Shown piece by piece: positions 11,411 through 20,540 of a stretch of 30,885 nucleotides of DNA. The stretch lies in the NCBI GenBank assembly GCA_032718475.1, contig JAUCBJ010002388.1, positions 1 to 30,885 on the forward strand. Direction: 5' to 3'. Source of the DNA: Nemertoderma westbladi (Eukaryota; Xenacoelomorpha; Nemertodermatida; Nemertodermatidae). Each line of letters opens with the position of its first letter. Position 1 is the stretch's first letter. A program made the position numbers and the translations under genes. The notes beneath the pieces are model-generated. The model saw only the letters and a program-made list of their open reading frames with translations. It made no database searches and had not been told where the DNA came from.

Positions 11411-14400
11411 ATGTCAGAAATGGACGGGGAATTAACACAACTCAAACGTTCTCGTGGAATACTACGGGGAAAAGTCACTAGAGCGCAGAAGAGACTGAAT
11501 ACGCAACTTGACGAAGCTGAGAGGACAACATTGATGGAGACGTTTAAAGATTTGAATCAACGACTCTTAGAGGCCGATATGCAAATCGGTATACAGCTCG
11601 AAGATGACGAAATGGAAAGCGATCTGGACTATTCAGATGAGTATCAAACAATAATAAACAATGCAATTGCTTTCTTACGCAAGTCACTACCCACCAATCA
11701 GCATCATGCTGGTTATCACTCAAATACCACACTCAATGAACCTAGTTTTCAAGGTGTACATAATTCAACAGAATACATGTCCCACTTATCTATAATTCAA
11801 AATCAAACAGAAGGGAGAGTTTTAGCACGTTCAATGCTGTCCAAACTAAAACCCCCTACATTTGGTGGTAATTTGTTGGATTTCAAAGGCTGGCATGAAG
11901 CATTTCTCACAGCTATTGATGAAGCACAGGTGCCTGATGTTATAAAATTTCAGTACCTACGTCAGAGTCTCAAGGGCGAAGCCCTTAAGACTGTTGGAGG
12001 GCTAGCAGTAAACGGAACTAATTATTCAATAGCCATGAAATTATTAACTGAAAGATTTGGCAATGAAAGACAAATTATCAGGGCACACATAGAGCAAATA
12101 AGAGCCATTAGAAAAACCAAAACAACGTTACGAGAAATTTATGATCATTGCCAATCGCATGCAAGGGCTTTAGAAGCACTAGGTGTTTCAACTGACAAAT
12201 ATGAGCTGACAGTAGTTCCAGATGTGTTAGCTGCACTTCCAGAGAGAATTGCACTAAGATTTTGTCGTAAAAATAAAGATAAAGTTGAAAACCTTGAATG
12301 GATAATGGAACAAATCAAGGGGGAGTTGGAAGCTCATGAAATGCTATCCAATACAATAAACCCACCCCATTCAATAGACACTTCGTTGAGCAGTGATGGC
12401 CAAAACAGCTATCAACAATCGGTAGAAACCCCCAATGCACCCTTTCGTGATAAACATAAGGAAAAACACGTCAACAGACACACATACGGCGCAACAGCTG
12501 CTAATTTTGTGGCTAGTGTAACAAATGATGGAAAGGCTCACTTAAATGCCCAGTCGAGATCAGGTACAGCAAAATTGGGATCAAAACAAACAATTGTACC
12601 AGATTGTTTGTTTTGTAGACAAATTCATTACTCAGCTGATTGTTCGACAGTAACTGACCCTTTGGAAAGAAAGGAAATACTAAAAGAAAAAGGCCGTTGC
12701 TATATATGTTTAAGCAAAGAGCATATGGCAAATAAATGCCAATCGGTAAAACAATGCAAATTTTGCAACAATCGTTTTCACCATCCTGCAATCTGCCTGA
12801 AACGAGGTGTAGGCCCACAACGTCAATCTACAGTACTTGTTACTTCAACAGAAACAACCAATACACAACTGGAAATACCAAAACCTACAAATATTACGTT
12901 GTCATCCACAACAAATTCTAACACAACCTTACAAACGGCGACAATCAATGCATACGATGACCAAAATAACGTTTTTACTATCAATTCTTTGTTCGATCCC
13001 GGCGCTCAACGCACTTTTATTTTACGGGAAGTGCTCGAACGACATTCATTAACAGTGATAGGAAGTGAAGTATTGGCACCGCAAGGTTTTGGATCAAGTG
13101 CAAAAGCTTCGGAATGTTTCACAATTGTTGAAATAAAATTACAGTTGAGGAATTTGGAATTTGGAACAATTAAAGCATTAGTTATAGAAAAGATTTGTGA
13201 TCCAATCTACAACATGGTTCCACATAACGTTATAAAACAAAGTAAAACGCTAAGCTCTCTGCAATTAGCAGACGCAACTGTAACCAATGCTGCATTGTTT
13301 AAAATCGAGCTTTTAATAGGTGTTGACGAGTATTGGAACATAGTTTCAGGTTCCATAATTCGGGGCGCCCAAAACGAGCCGGTGGCCATAGACAGCGCCG
13401 TGGGCTGGTTATTATCCGGCCCCGCATATATCCCTGACTACGAGGAAACTCTTGTAATCAAATCGAACCAACACCTTTCCCCATCAACCACCTTAACGCT
13501 TGAATCGCGGTTGATTGCAAACCAATGTGTTGACATCGGTGACTCAGTTAAAGATCCTGAGTCACAAATTCTAACTATGTTAAAACTATTCTGGTCCCTA
13601 GAGTCAATCGGAATTACAACACTTGGCGAAGAACTCAAACCCATAATAACTGACATTAAATTCAAAGACGGAAAGTACGTAGTTCGTTTACCATGGAAGT
13701 TGGATCCATTCCAATTACCAGAACACTACCATAGATGCGCTACTCAACTGAAATCACTCATAACGAAATTGTCAAAAACTGGGTTGTTGATTAGCTACAA
13801 TGACGTCATTGAGGACCACTTCAGTAAAGGGTATGTTGAGCTAGTCGATATTACGCAGCCGACTACCAATCCAATTCACTATGTACCTCATCATGGGGTA
13901 ATAAAAGAAACACGCCAGACAACAAAACTCAGAGTGGTATTCAACGCGTCAGCTATAGACACAAAGTACGGCATTAGTTTAAATTCATGTTTGAATTACG
14001 GTCCTAATTTCTTACCATTATTGTTTCAAGTATTAGTACGTCTTAGAACCAACCGCATTGCAATAGTCGCTGACATTGAAGCAGCATTTATGCAATGCGT
14101 AATACATCCTGACGATAGAGATATGCTACGTTTTCTTTGGGTTAAAGACATAAATGACATCGATGTAAATAACCCAAAATTGCAAGCATATCGCTATACG
14201 CGGGCGATGTTTGGACTCTCGCCATCACCAGATATTTTATTTTCTATTGTCAGGAAACATTTACAAAGTAAATTAGATACTGCCAACGAAAACAAACGTA
14301 TTGTAATTGAAAAACTATTGCGGGATATGTATGTAGATGACTTTGCGTCTGGTGCAGACACTGTGTCGTCTGGTCTTCTCTTGTATGAGAATGCAAAGCA

Positions 14401-17116
14401 ATTGATGTTAGAGGGTGGATTTAATTTAAGAAAATGGCTCACAAATTCTGTCGAGCTACAACAAATTATAGATCAATTTGAAAAACCCAAAATCGTAAGT
14501 TTAAAAACAAATTCTGTACCAATATTATCAGAGGAAGACCAGACGTACGCAAAGGAATCATTGTGTTTATCAACACCACCTAGCGGTGAAACAAGGATTT
14601 TGGGACAAGTGTGGGATATAAGTAAGGACTACTTTGGGTATAACCTTGACCACGTCATATCCTTTGTTAAGAATCTAAAACCAACGAAAAGGGCTATATT
14701 GCAACTAACGGCTCGGATCTACGATCCGTTAGGGCTTATATCTCCCTTTTTAACGCCCTTACGAATCGTATTTAGGGAATTAGCTAACAGTAAGGTAGAT
14801 TGGGACGAACCACTACCTACTCATTTATTGAGCAAATGGGAATCATGGTTAAACAGTTTAGAAATTTTAAATAGCATTACAGTACCTCGATGTATTCTAG
14901 GTAATACAGATGATAACACTGTAGAAATACATGCTTTTTCAGACGCAAGCAAACAATTATACGCATGTGCCATTTACACTAGAGTAGAACACTCTGACGG
15001 AACTTACACTACAAACTTACTATGTAGTAAAGTTAAACTGGCACCTAAACAAAAACAATCAGTACCACGGTTAGAATTACTTGGCGCACTAATACTGGTA
15101 AGACTAGTACTGTTAGTGTATCAAGGTTTGGTACTACAAATAACACGTTCAGTATTTTGGACCGATGCATTAGACGTACTGTATTGGATACGACCAACAA
15201 ATAATACTCACAAACAATTTGTACACAATAGAGTACAGGAAATCCGTGACGTAACACAGAAATTGGGAGCAGAATGGAGGTGGTGTCCAGGGCCGTGTAA
15301 TCCAGCGGACATTCCAACAAGGACAATGGCACCAGACAAATTATTAAATAACAAACTATGGTATGAGGGTCCAGACTTTATATCGGGGGAGGAATCTGGT
15401 TGGCCAGAGTCACCAGTGATTACTGAGGCTCAAGTATCCAAGTGTGCTCTGTTAGATATAAAGTCCACCCTCATAATGACAACGACAATTAAGACAATCA
15501 ATACCGACGATACAGGATTATCTCAGATAATTAATGTAAATAATTTCAGTACAAAAAGGGACGTACAACACAGAATAGCTTGGATTCTACGGTTTGTAGA
15601 AAATATTAAAGCAAAACGTTTACACAAAGACCCCGTGTTATTACCATACTTAACAGCCAAGGAACTACATTTAGCCGAAATTAAAATAATTCTAGATTCA
15701 CAACGTGTAAACTATTCTCGGGAATTGTATTATCTTCGTGATAAATCAACTCAGTGTCCTAACGTTGTTAAACAATTAAATCTTGTGTTAGATGAATTAG
15801 GTATTATCAGATGTCAGGGTAGAATAATCAATGATACTATCCCATTCCATACCAGAAATCCTATTCTTCTTGCACCAGGTGACCATTTTACAAAACTCGT
15901 CATATTAAACTCACACGAGCGCGTTTCACATTCCCGAGTGAGAGACACACTAGTAGACGTTCGTGAGAGATTCTGGATACCATCGGCTAGACGGAAAATT
16001 CAACAAATTTTGTCTTCGTGTGTCATTTGTAAAAGGTTTCAAGGAAAACCCTATACAATGCCAGCAATCAGCCCCTTGCCAGTTTCTAGAACGATTGAAA
16101 CGCGCGGCCCCTTTGATCATTGCGGTGTCGATCTTTGTGGACCACTTCATACAGTTGCCAAACCAACCGAGACCGAGACTGAGACAATACAACCAACAGA
16201 AAAGGCGTGGATTGTTATGTTTACGTGTGCTGTAATAAGAGCCGTTCATTTGGAAGTAGTAACGTCTTTATCAGCGGTCGCTTTCATTAACGCATTTCAC
16301 AGATTCATAGCCAGAAGAGGAATACCGAGTATTATGTTTAGCGATAATGCTACAAACTTTAAGCGCAGTGCCAAGGAGCTAAGAGCGTACCGAATATTCT
16401 TGACAGATCCTGAGGTAGTCAGGATTTTTGGAGATCATAATATTACCTGGGAAAACAATATTGCAAACAATCCAGCAGCGTATGGATTTATAGAACGTTT
16501 AATTGGCACTTGTAAATCCGGAATTCGTAAGTTAATAGGACGAGCTGTCTTATCACTTGATGAGTTACATAATGTTGCGCTTTCGGTAGAAGCATCAGTA
16601 AATAGCAGACCAATCACATATGTTTACAGTAAGTTAGATGACGATGTACAGCCTCTCACCCCGAGTCACTTTCTTGTAGGAAAACGGCTCTGTGCAATAC
16701 CAGATTTATCAGATAAAGGGATTCTACCAAACCCTGAATCTAAATCTAAATCGGCAAGAAGAATGATACTTGATAGGGTTAAATATCAAGAGGCAGCGAA
16801 AAATTCAGTGTGGAAGTTGTGGCGTACAGATTATTTGAGAGAGTTACGTTCTTCTCACATTAGTAACAACGTAGCCCCCAAATCAGACATCATCCCGAAG
16901 GTAGGCGCTATGTGTCTATTACATAACGAGTCTATTCCCCGTTGCATGTGGAAGTTGTGTAGGATAGATGAATTAATTGTTTCAAGGGACGGCCGTGTGC
17001 GGTCTGCGAGAATTTCAATAGCGCCCAGAAATAAGGAAGCGAGATCACTCGTTAAATCCATACTACAATTATATCCATTAGAGGTATCTACTACAAATAC
17101 ACCACAAATAGATTAA
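11411..17116 (+). CDS. BEL/Pao Gag-Pol polyprotein, 1901 residues, intact
   Basis: Encodes the structural and enzymatic proteins for reverse transcription and integration of this retrotransposon. Order: an N-terminal charged, coiled-coil-like region (about 1-65); a Pao-type Gag region (about 143-310, starting LSKLKPPTFGG); three Cys/His knuckles at about 399-411 (CX2CX3HX4C), 430-443 and 449-462 (both CX2CX4HX4C); an aspartic protease with active-site triplet D529-P-G; reverse transcriptase with motif A Asp888 (VADIEAAF) and YVDD at 974-977; RNase H with Asp1178 (AFSDAS); an integrase zinc-binding region (from about His1502 to CVIC at 1537-1540); integrase catalytic acids Asp1574, Asp1645 (FSDNATNF) and Glu1695; and a C-terminal region with TPSHFLVGK. 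No stop or frameshift interrupts it, and all key RT and integrase residues are visible, so it is potentially active. The protease has DPG rather than the commonest D-S/T-G, a variant I believe occurs in this superfamily. There is no env. The start is the first ATG in the frame. Confidence 0.95.
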   Translation: MSEMDGELTQLKRSRGILRGKVTRAQKRLNTQLDEAERTTLMETFKDLNQRLLEADMQIGIQLEDDEMESDLDYSDEYQTIINNAIAFLRKSLPTNQHHAGYHSNTTLNEPSFQGVHNSTEYMSHLSIIQNQTEGRVLARSMLSKLKPPTFGGNLLDFKGWHEAFLTAIDEAQVPDVIKFQYLRQSLKGEALKTVGGLAVNGTNYSIAMKLLTERFGNERQIIRAHIEQIRAIRKTKTTLREIYDHCQSHARALEALGVSTDKYELTVVPDVLAALPERIALRFCRKNKDKVENLEWIMEQIKGELEAHEMLSNTINPPHSIDTSLSSDGQNSYQQSVETPNAPFRDKHKEKHVNRHTYGATAANFVASVTNDGKAHLNAQSRSGTAKLGSKQTIVPDCLFCRQIHYSADCSTVTDPLERKEILKEKGRCYICLSKEHMANKCQSVKQCKFCNNRFHHPAICLKRGVGPQRQSTVLVTSTETTNTQLEIPKPTNITLSSTTNSNTTLQTATINAYDDQNNVFTINSLFDPGAQRTFILREVLERHSLTVIGSEVLAPQGFGSSAKASECFTIVEIKLQLRNLEFGTIKALVIEKICDPIYNMVPHNVIKQSKTLSSLQLADATVTNAALFKIELLIGVDEYWNIVSGSIIRGAQNEPVAIDSAVGWLLSGPAYIPDYEETLVIKSNQHLSPSTTLTLESRLIANQCVDIGDSVKDPESQILTMLKLFWSLESIGITTLGEELKPIITDIKFKDGKYVVRLPWKLDPFQLPEHYHRCATQLKSLITKLSKTGLLISYNDVIEDHFSKGYVELVDITQPTTNPIHYVPHHGVIKETRQTTKLRVVFNASAIDTKYGISLNSCLNYGPNFLPLLFQVLVRLRTNRIAIVADIEAAFMQCVIHPDDRDMLRFLWVKDINDIDVNNPKLQAYRYTRAMFGLSPSPDILFSIVRKHLQSKLDTANENKRIVIEKLLRDMYVDDFASGADTVSSGLLLYENAKQLMLEGGFNLRKWLTNSVELQQIIDQFEKPKIVSLKTNSVPILSEEDQTYAKESLCLSTPPSGETRILGQVWDISKDYFGYNLDHVISFVKNLKPTKRAILQLTARIYDPLGLISPFLTPLRIVFRELANSKVDWDEPLPTHLLSKWESWLNSLEILNSITVPRCILGNTDDNTVEIHAFSDASKQLYACAIYTRVEHSDGTYTTNLLCSKVKLAPKQKQSVPRLELLGALILVRLVLLVYQGLVLQITRSVFWTDALDVLYWIRPTNNTHKQFVHNRVQEIRDVTQKLGAEWRWCPGPCNPADIPTRTMAPDKLLNNKLWYEGPDFISGEESGWPESPVITEAQVSKCALLDIKSTLIMTTTIKTINTDDTGLSQIINVNNFSTKRDVQHRIAWILRFVENIKAKRLHKDPVLLPYLTAKELHLAEIKIILDSQRVNYSRELYYLRDKSTQCPNVVKQLNLVLDELGIIRCQGRIINDTIPFHTRNPILLAPGDHFTKLVILNSHERVSHSRVRDTLVDVRERFWIPSARRKIQQILSSCVICKRFQGKPYTMPAISPLPVSRTIETRGPFDHCGVDLCGPLHTVAKPTETETETIQPTEKAWIVMFTCAVIRAVHLEVVTSLSAVAFINAFHRFIARRGIPSIMFSDNATNFKRSAKELRAYRIFLTDPEVVRIFGDHNITWENNIANNPAAYGFIERLIGTCKSGIRKLIGRAVLSLDELHNVALSVEASVNSRPITYVYSKLDDDVQPLTPSHFLVGKRLCAIPDLSDKGILPNPESKSKSARRMILDRVKYQEAAKNSVWKLWRTDYLRELRSSHISNNVAPKSDIIPKVGAMCLLHNESIPRCMWKLCRIDELIVSRDGRVRSARISIAPRNKEARSLVKSILQLYPLEVSTTNTPQID

Positions 17117-17315
17117 AATAGTCATAAAGAAATACAATACGAACATTCTTCATACTTTATCATATTTGAAAATTATAATGTGCAATTAATTACACTAAAC
17201 AATATAACCTATTGTTTACTGTATATTAGTCATTTTTTGAAATTTTTTAAATGCAATAATGTATAACCCCACGTGGTGAAGGTTATGATTTGAAACTATT
17301 AGTTTCAAGGGGGAG
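17117..17315 (+). other. BEL/Pao 3' untranslated region with polypurine tract
   Basis: 199 bp after the Gag-Pol stop. It is AT-rich and ends in the polypurine tract aagggggag (17307-17315) directly against the 3' LTR, the expected plus-strand primer site. Confidence 0.85.
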
Positions 17316-17766
17316 TGTCATAAAATATATATATTCAAGTAGGGAAATAAAGTTTGTTTTCGTTAATGATTTAATGTTAATGTGCATAGTACAGTAGTTG
17401 GCAACAGCAGGGGTTCATTGACATCAACTCATACATTATATCATTGATATACATACAGTATCGTCTATATTATTAACTATTGTTTGTACAACGCTAGAAT
17501 TACCTCATCGTTAGGAAGACATGCCCCTGCTGTTCGTCCTAATTAAAAGGGTCAATTAGTATTGCTACAATAATAGGAGTATACATAGAGTGTTGGTGCG
17601 GTGATGGTAAAACCAGTTGCTAATTGTCGTTGTAATATGTGTCATTTTTGTAATTAGTTAGTTAATTATTAAATTAGAGAAATATGTAATCATAATATTG
17701 TGTTTTTTAAACTGTTCATGGGCGGTTCAACAATCAGAAGAATATACATTCATCCCGTTCATGACA
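17316..17766 (+). repeat. 3' LTR of BEL/Pao element
   Basis: 451 bp, starting tgtcataaaatatatata and ending cccgttcatgaca. I compared it line by line with 10640-11090 and saw no difference. AATAAA lies at 17346-17351. Confidence 0.95.
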
Positions 17767-18117
17767 GATTTATTTGGGCAGTAAGTAGTCACTCTCTATT
17801 TTTTGTTTACGGATTTATTTGGGCAGTAAGTAGTCACTCTCTATTTTTTGTTTACGGATTTATTTGGGCAGTAAGTAGTCACTCTCTATTTTTTGTTTAC
17901 GGATTTATTTGGGCAGTAAGTAGTCACTCTCTATTTTTTGTTTACGGATATATTTGGGCAGTAAGTAGTCACTCTCTATTTTTTGTTTACGGATTTATTT
18001 GGGCAGTAAGTAGTCACTCTCTATTTTTTGTTTACGGATATATTTGGGCAGTAAGTAGTCACTCTCTATTTTTTGTTTACGGATTTATTTGGGCAGTAAG
18101 TAGTCACTCTCTATTTT
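17767..18117 (+). repeat. 45-bp minisatellite, 3' segment, about 8 units
   Basis: Continuation of the array split by the BEL/Pao insertion. It begins with the duplicated GATTT. All units here read gatttatttggg or gatatatttggg, unlike the gatttagttggg that dominates upstream. The last unit degrades at ctattttac and runs straight into the exon C acceptor at 18134. Confidence 0.95.
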
Positions 18118-18134
18118 ACTTTATTTATGTTTAG

Positions 18135-18415
18135 CTGATTGTGCGGGACCAGTACACATACACACAACCAAACAATTTGTTGTGAACAAGAATTTCTATG
18201 GAGAAAATAAACCAGATTGCGGATGTAGAGATTCTAATGATGTTGTGAGTTTCGACTCTGGGTCATATTTCTGCAACACTGCAATACAAAAAAGCCCATT
18301 AGCTGTACCGGTAGTCAATTCTGCTATTACCAGATATAATTATGCTGTTTCAAAAATATATATTACTTTCGTTATTATATTTTATACCATAAATATTATG
18401 TTATCTAATATGTAG
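18135..18415 (+). CDS. Exon C (terminal) of split host gene: Cys-rich region plus hydrophobic C-terminus
   Basis: Last coding exon. The acceptor ttatttatgtttag ends at 18134; the exon starts with CT, completing the codon from exon B (G+CT, Ala), and reads SEPADCAGPVHI across the junction. Four cysteines follow (DCAGP, DCGCRDS, YFCNTA), then a spacer and a C-terminal hydrophobic stretch, IYITFVIIFYTINIML, ending five residues later at TAG 18413-18415. A small-residue region (VVNSAITRYN) before a terminal hydrophobic tail fits a GPI-anchor signal; a single membrane span with a minimal tail is the alternative. Exons A, B and C together give about 221 residues with 18 cysteines. The protein family is not recognised. 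Exon calls rest on splice signals, matched phases and cysteine content, not on homology. Confidence 0.68.
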
Positions 18416-18881
18416 ATCGATTAATTATGCAATAATGTGATGTATTATTTAGCATTGTATGATTTTTGTGTAACATCTAAATATTTGTGCTACATTTTAT
18501 ATACTTGACCGAGTATCGCCATGTGCAGTTCATCCTTAACTGCAATAACTTATATCTATTATATTATGTATCCGTTGTCTTGTATTGTATTTCTAATAAT
18601 AATATAGTTGGAATTAAAACAATCACGTATAAAAAGTTGGGAAGTATGAGAAATCATGTCCGATAAATGCAATCCTGCCAGAGAGAGTGCTGGAGTGGAG
18701 AGCAGCAGAGGTCAGCGAAGCGGACAGCAGCGTTGATGTAGCGGAACGTTACGTTTTAATTACAACTATATTATTATTCTTAGTGGAACGTTCTTTTTAA
18801 TGTGGGATTGTTAATCCTGCATGAACAAATAATACACACTTTAACTTTAAATTAATTATGTTTTTGTTGTTGTTCTTCTCT
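18416..18881 (+). other. Probable 3' UTR and downstream flank of split gene
   Basis: AT-rich sequence after the exon C stop. ATTAAA at 18613-18618 is a candidate polyadenylation signal; no closer AATAAA was seen. A short GC-richer patch (about 18675-18740, gagagcagcagaggtcagcg) stands out without an ORF. aacgtt words recur near 18746 and 18787. Confidence 0.4.
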
Positions 18882-19520
18882 TAGCTAGTTTTTGTTACTT
18901 TTGTTAAAAATGTTCTAGAACATATTGTCTATTCATTTTTTAAAAAACTAATGTTCTAGAACAAATATTCTTATTTCTAGAACATTTTATTTTTCTTTAA
19001 AAAGTAATGTTCTAGAACAAATATTTTTAGTTCTAGAACATTTTAAAAAATATGTTTTTTTGCGTTTTTTTTTTTGATTAGTGTTAAAAACCATTCCTGA
19101 CGACTACAAATTATCAGGGTAGTTTGTGATTTTAATTATTCGCGAGTAGTTTTTATTACCTATAGTAAAAATTTTTAAGTTAAATATTTAATAAATATAT
19201 TTTTATGAATAATATTGCCCATGTGTTATTAGTTAACATCTAATGTTTTTGTTATATGCACATAAAATATCAAGTCACAAAAATAGTGTTTTCAATTGGA
19301 TTAGCTAGCAAAACTGATTGACTATTCTAGAACAAATTTAATTTTATGGAAACAAAGATAACATACAAAACAATAAAATGTTTAAAAATTCCCAAATAAA
19401 CTTGCTTTTTTAAGAAATGTTCTAGAACAACAATTATTTGTTCTAGAACAACATTTTTAAATTAAATTAATAGACAATATGTTCTAATACATTAAACAAA
19501 AATGTAACAAAAACTAGCTA
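18882..19520. mobile_element. MITE-like TIR element carrying eight TTCTAGAA sites
   Basis: A non-coding element of about 640 bp with inverted ends. The left end tagctagtttttgttac (18882-18898) equals the reverse complement of gtaacaaaaactagcta (19504-19520). Similarity continues inward for about 50 bp through aacatattgtctatt (left) and aatagacaatatgtt (right). The outermost TA on each side could be a TA target duplication. Inside are eight perfect TTCTAGAA sites, at 18913, 18954, 18975, 19010, 19031, 19325, 19420 and 19441, mostly as tgttctagaaca. No transposase ORF is seen, so it would be non-autonomous. The superfamily is not assigned. Confidence 0.8.
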
Positions 19521-20540
19521 GTTTAAATAATCCATGCATTATTGTGCTGTAATTTAGCGGGCATGTTTGTAAAATCATTCCCGCAAAATTTATCAATAAA
19601 CACTATACCGTTCATGTAGGAATAATTAATTACTCAATGGAAAAACTTTGGAGTAGATGTGTTAATTAATGTATTATTTGTGCTGAATAATTTCGCGTAT
19701 TTCTCTTATTCCAGTGTGATTTAGTAATGATTGGTTTTTTTTAATAGAAGTAAATTTCGGTGAATTAATATCTCGTCTCAGCATTAATTACGGTATCAAT
19801 TAAGGGAGATGAGTGTGATTCAGTGTTATGTTATTATAGCCAAAACAATAACAAAATTCAATTGCACATTTTCTTGTAATCAATTGTTAGTTGCGGCTAT
19901 TTTCCCCTGCTGTGAGTTTGCTTCAAGAGCAGCCCCCCCCCCCCCCCCCCCAGTAATTATTTTGCTGTTTCAGCTCTGTGATGTACAGTATTTTACTTAA
20001 TCAATTTGTTGTCCTATTTATATTAGTATAACCAGTACTCTGGCGATATTTTACCAGTCCCACCGCAGTTATTCTTCTACCTTATACAGTAGCTGTTTGT
20101 CGTTCGTGGTGAAACAGATGAGATAAAGGCGTTCGACATGGTTTTGCTTCCACTTCCAGGCCATTTATTTTCTATTTAATATAAATACTCAAAATTCTGG
20201 AACTTTTTATTTATTATTTCATAAGTAGCTGAGCAACAATGCATTCAACCTATTATATAGTATTACTACCCAGCTATTCGCTATTCATACATAATTGAAA
20301 TACGAGAATACGATAACTAATAAAATCTAATAATAATATTAAGTCTTTTTTCTTAATACGAAATTGGTTTAATTTAATTTCATCGCTTGGCATTAATAAG
20401 GCGCTAACTCGCTAATTGGACATCGATTGGTGGTTCTACTTGGAATGGTGATTCTATATCTATCTTTTCAATATTTATAGCCATATAATAAATTTAATTT
20501 AATTACATTTATTATTTTGAATAGGAATTCCAATAACACA
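19521..20540. other. AT-rich intergenic stretch
   Basis: No supported gene. It includes a C19 run (19933-19951). A short open frame around 19809-20000 has no start context, homology or composition to support it. This is candidate upstream flank for the gene at 20809. Confidence 0.45.
19933..19951 (+). repeat. Homopolymer C tract (19 C)
   Basis: Nineteen consecutive C in AT-rich DNA. The exact length may be affected by sequencing. Confidence 0.85.

Larger units (their letters stand above)
10640..17766 (+). mobile_element. Full-length BEL/Pao LTR retrotransposon
   Basis: Complete 7127-bp element. It has 451-bp LTRs bounded by TGTCA...TGACA, a primer-binding site directly after the 5' LTR, one uninterrupted Gag-Pol ORF (11411-17116), a polypurine tract at 17307-17315 and a 5-bp target duplication, GATTT. 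The superfamily follows from the domain order (Pao-type Gag region, zinc knuckles, aspartic protease, YVDD reverse transcriptase, RNase H, integrase in one ORF), with no env-like ORF. By eye the two LTRs are identical over all 451 positions, so the insertion is very recent. It lies in the sense orientation inside intron B-C of the split host gene and within the 45-bp minisatellite. Its LTR polyadenylation and promoter signals could therefore act on the host transcript. Confidence 0.96.

Noticed and set aside
11544-17061. Short minus-strand and alternate-frame ORFs over the BEL/Pao polyprotein
   Set aside because: They are shadows of the 1901-codon coding frame, with no domain content.
17117-17306. 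Possible env gene downstream of pol
   Set aside because: Fewer than 200 bp separate the Gag-Pol stop from the polypurine tract, and no ORF is present.
19809-20000. 63-codon ORF containing a proline run
   Set aside because: The proline run is the C19 homopolymer read as codons. There is no other coding evidence.
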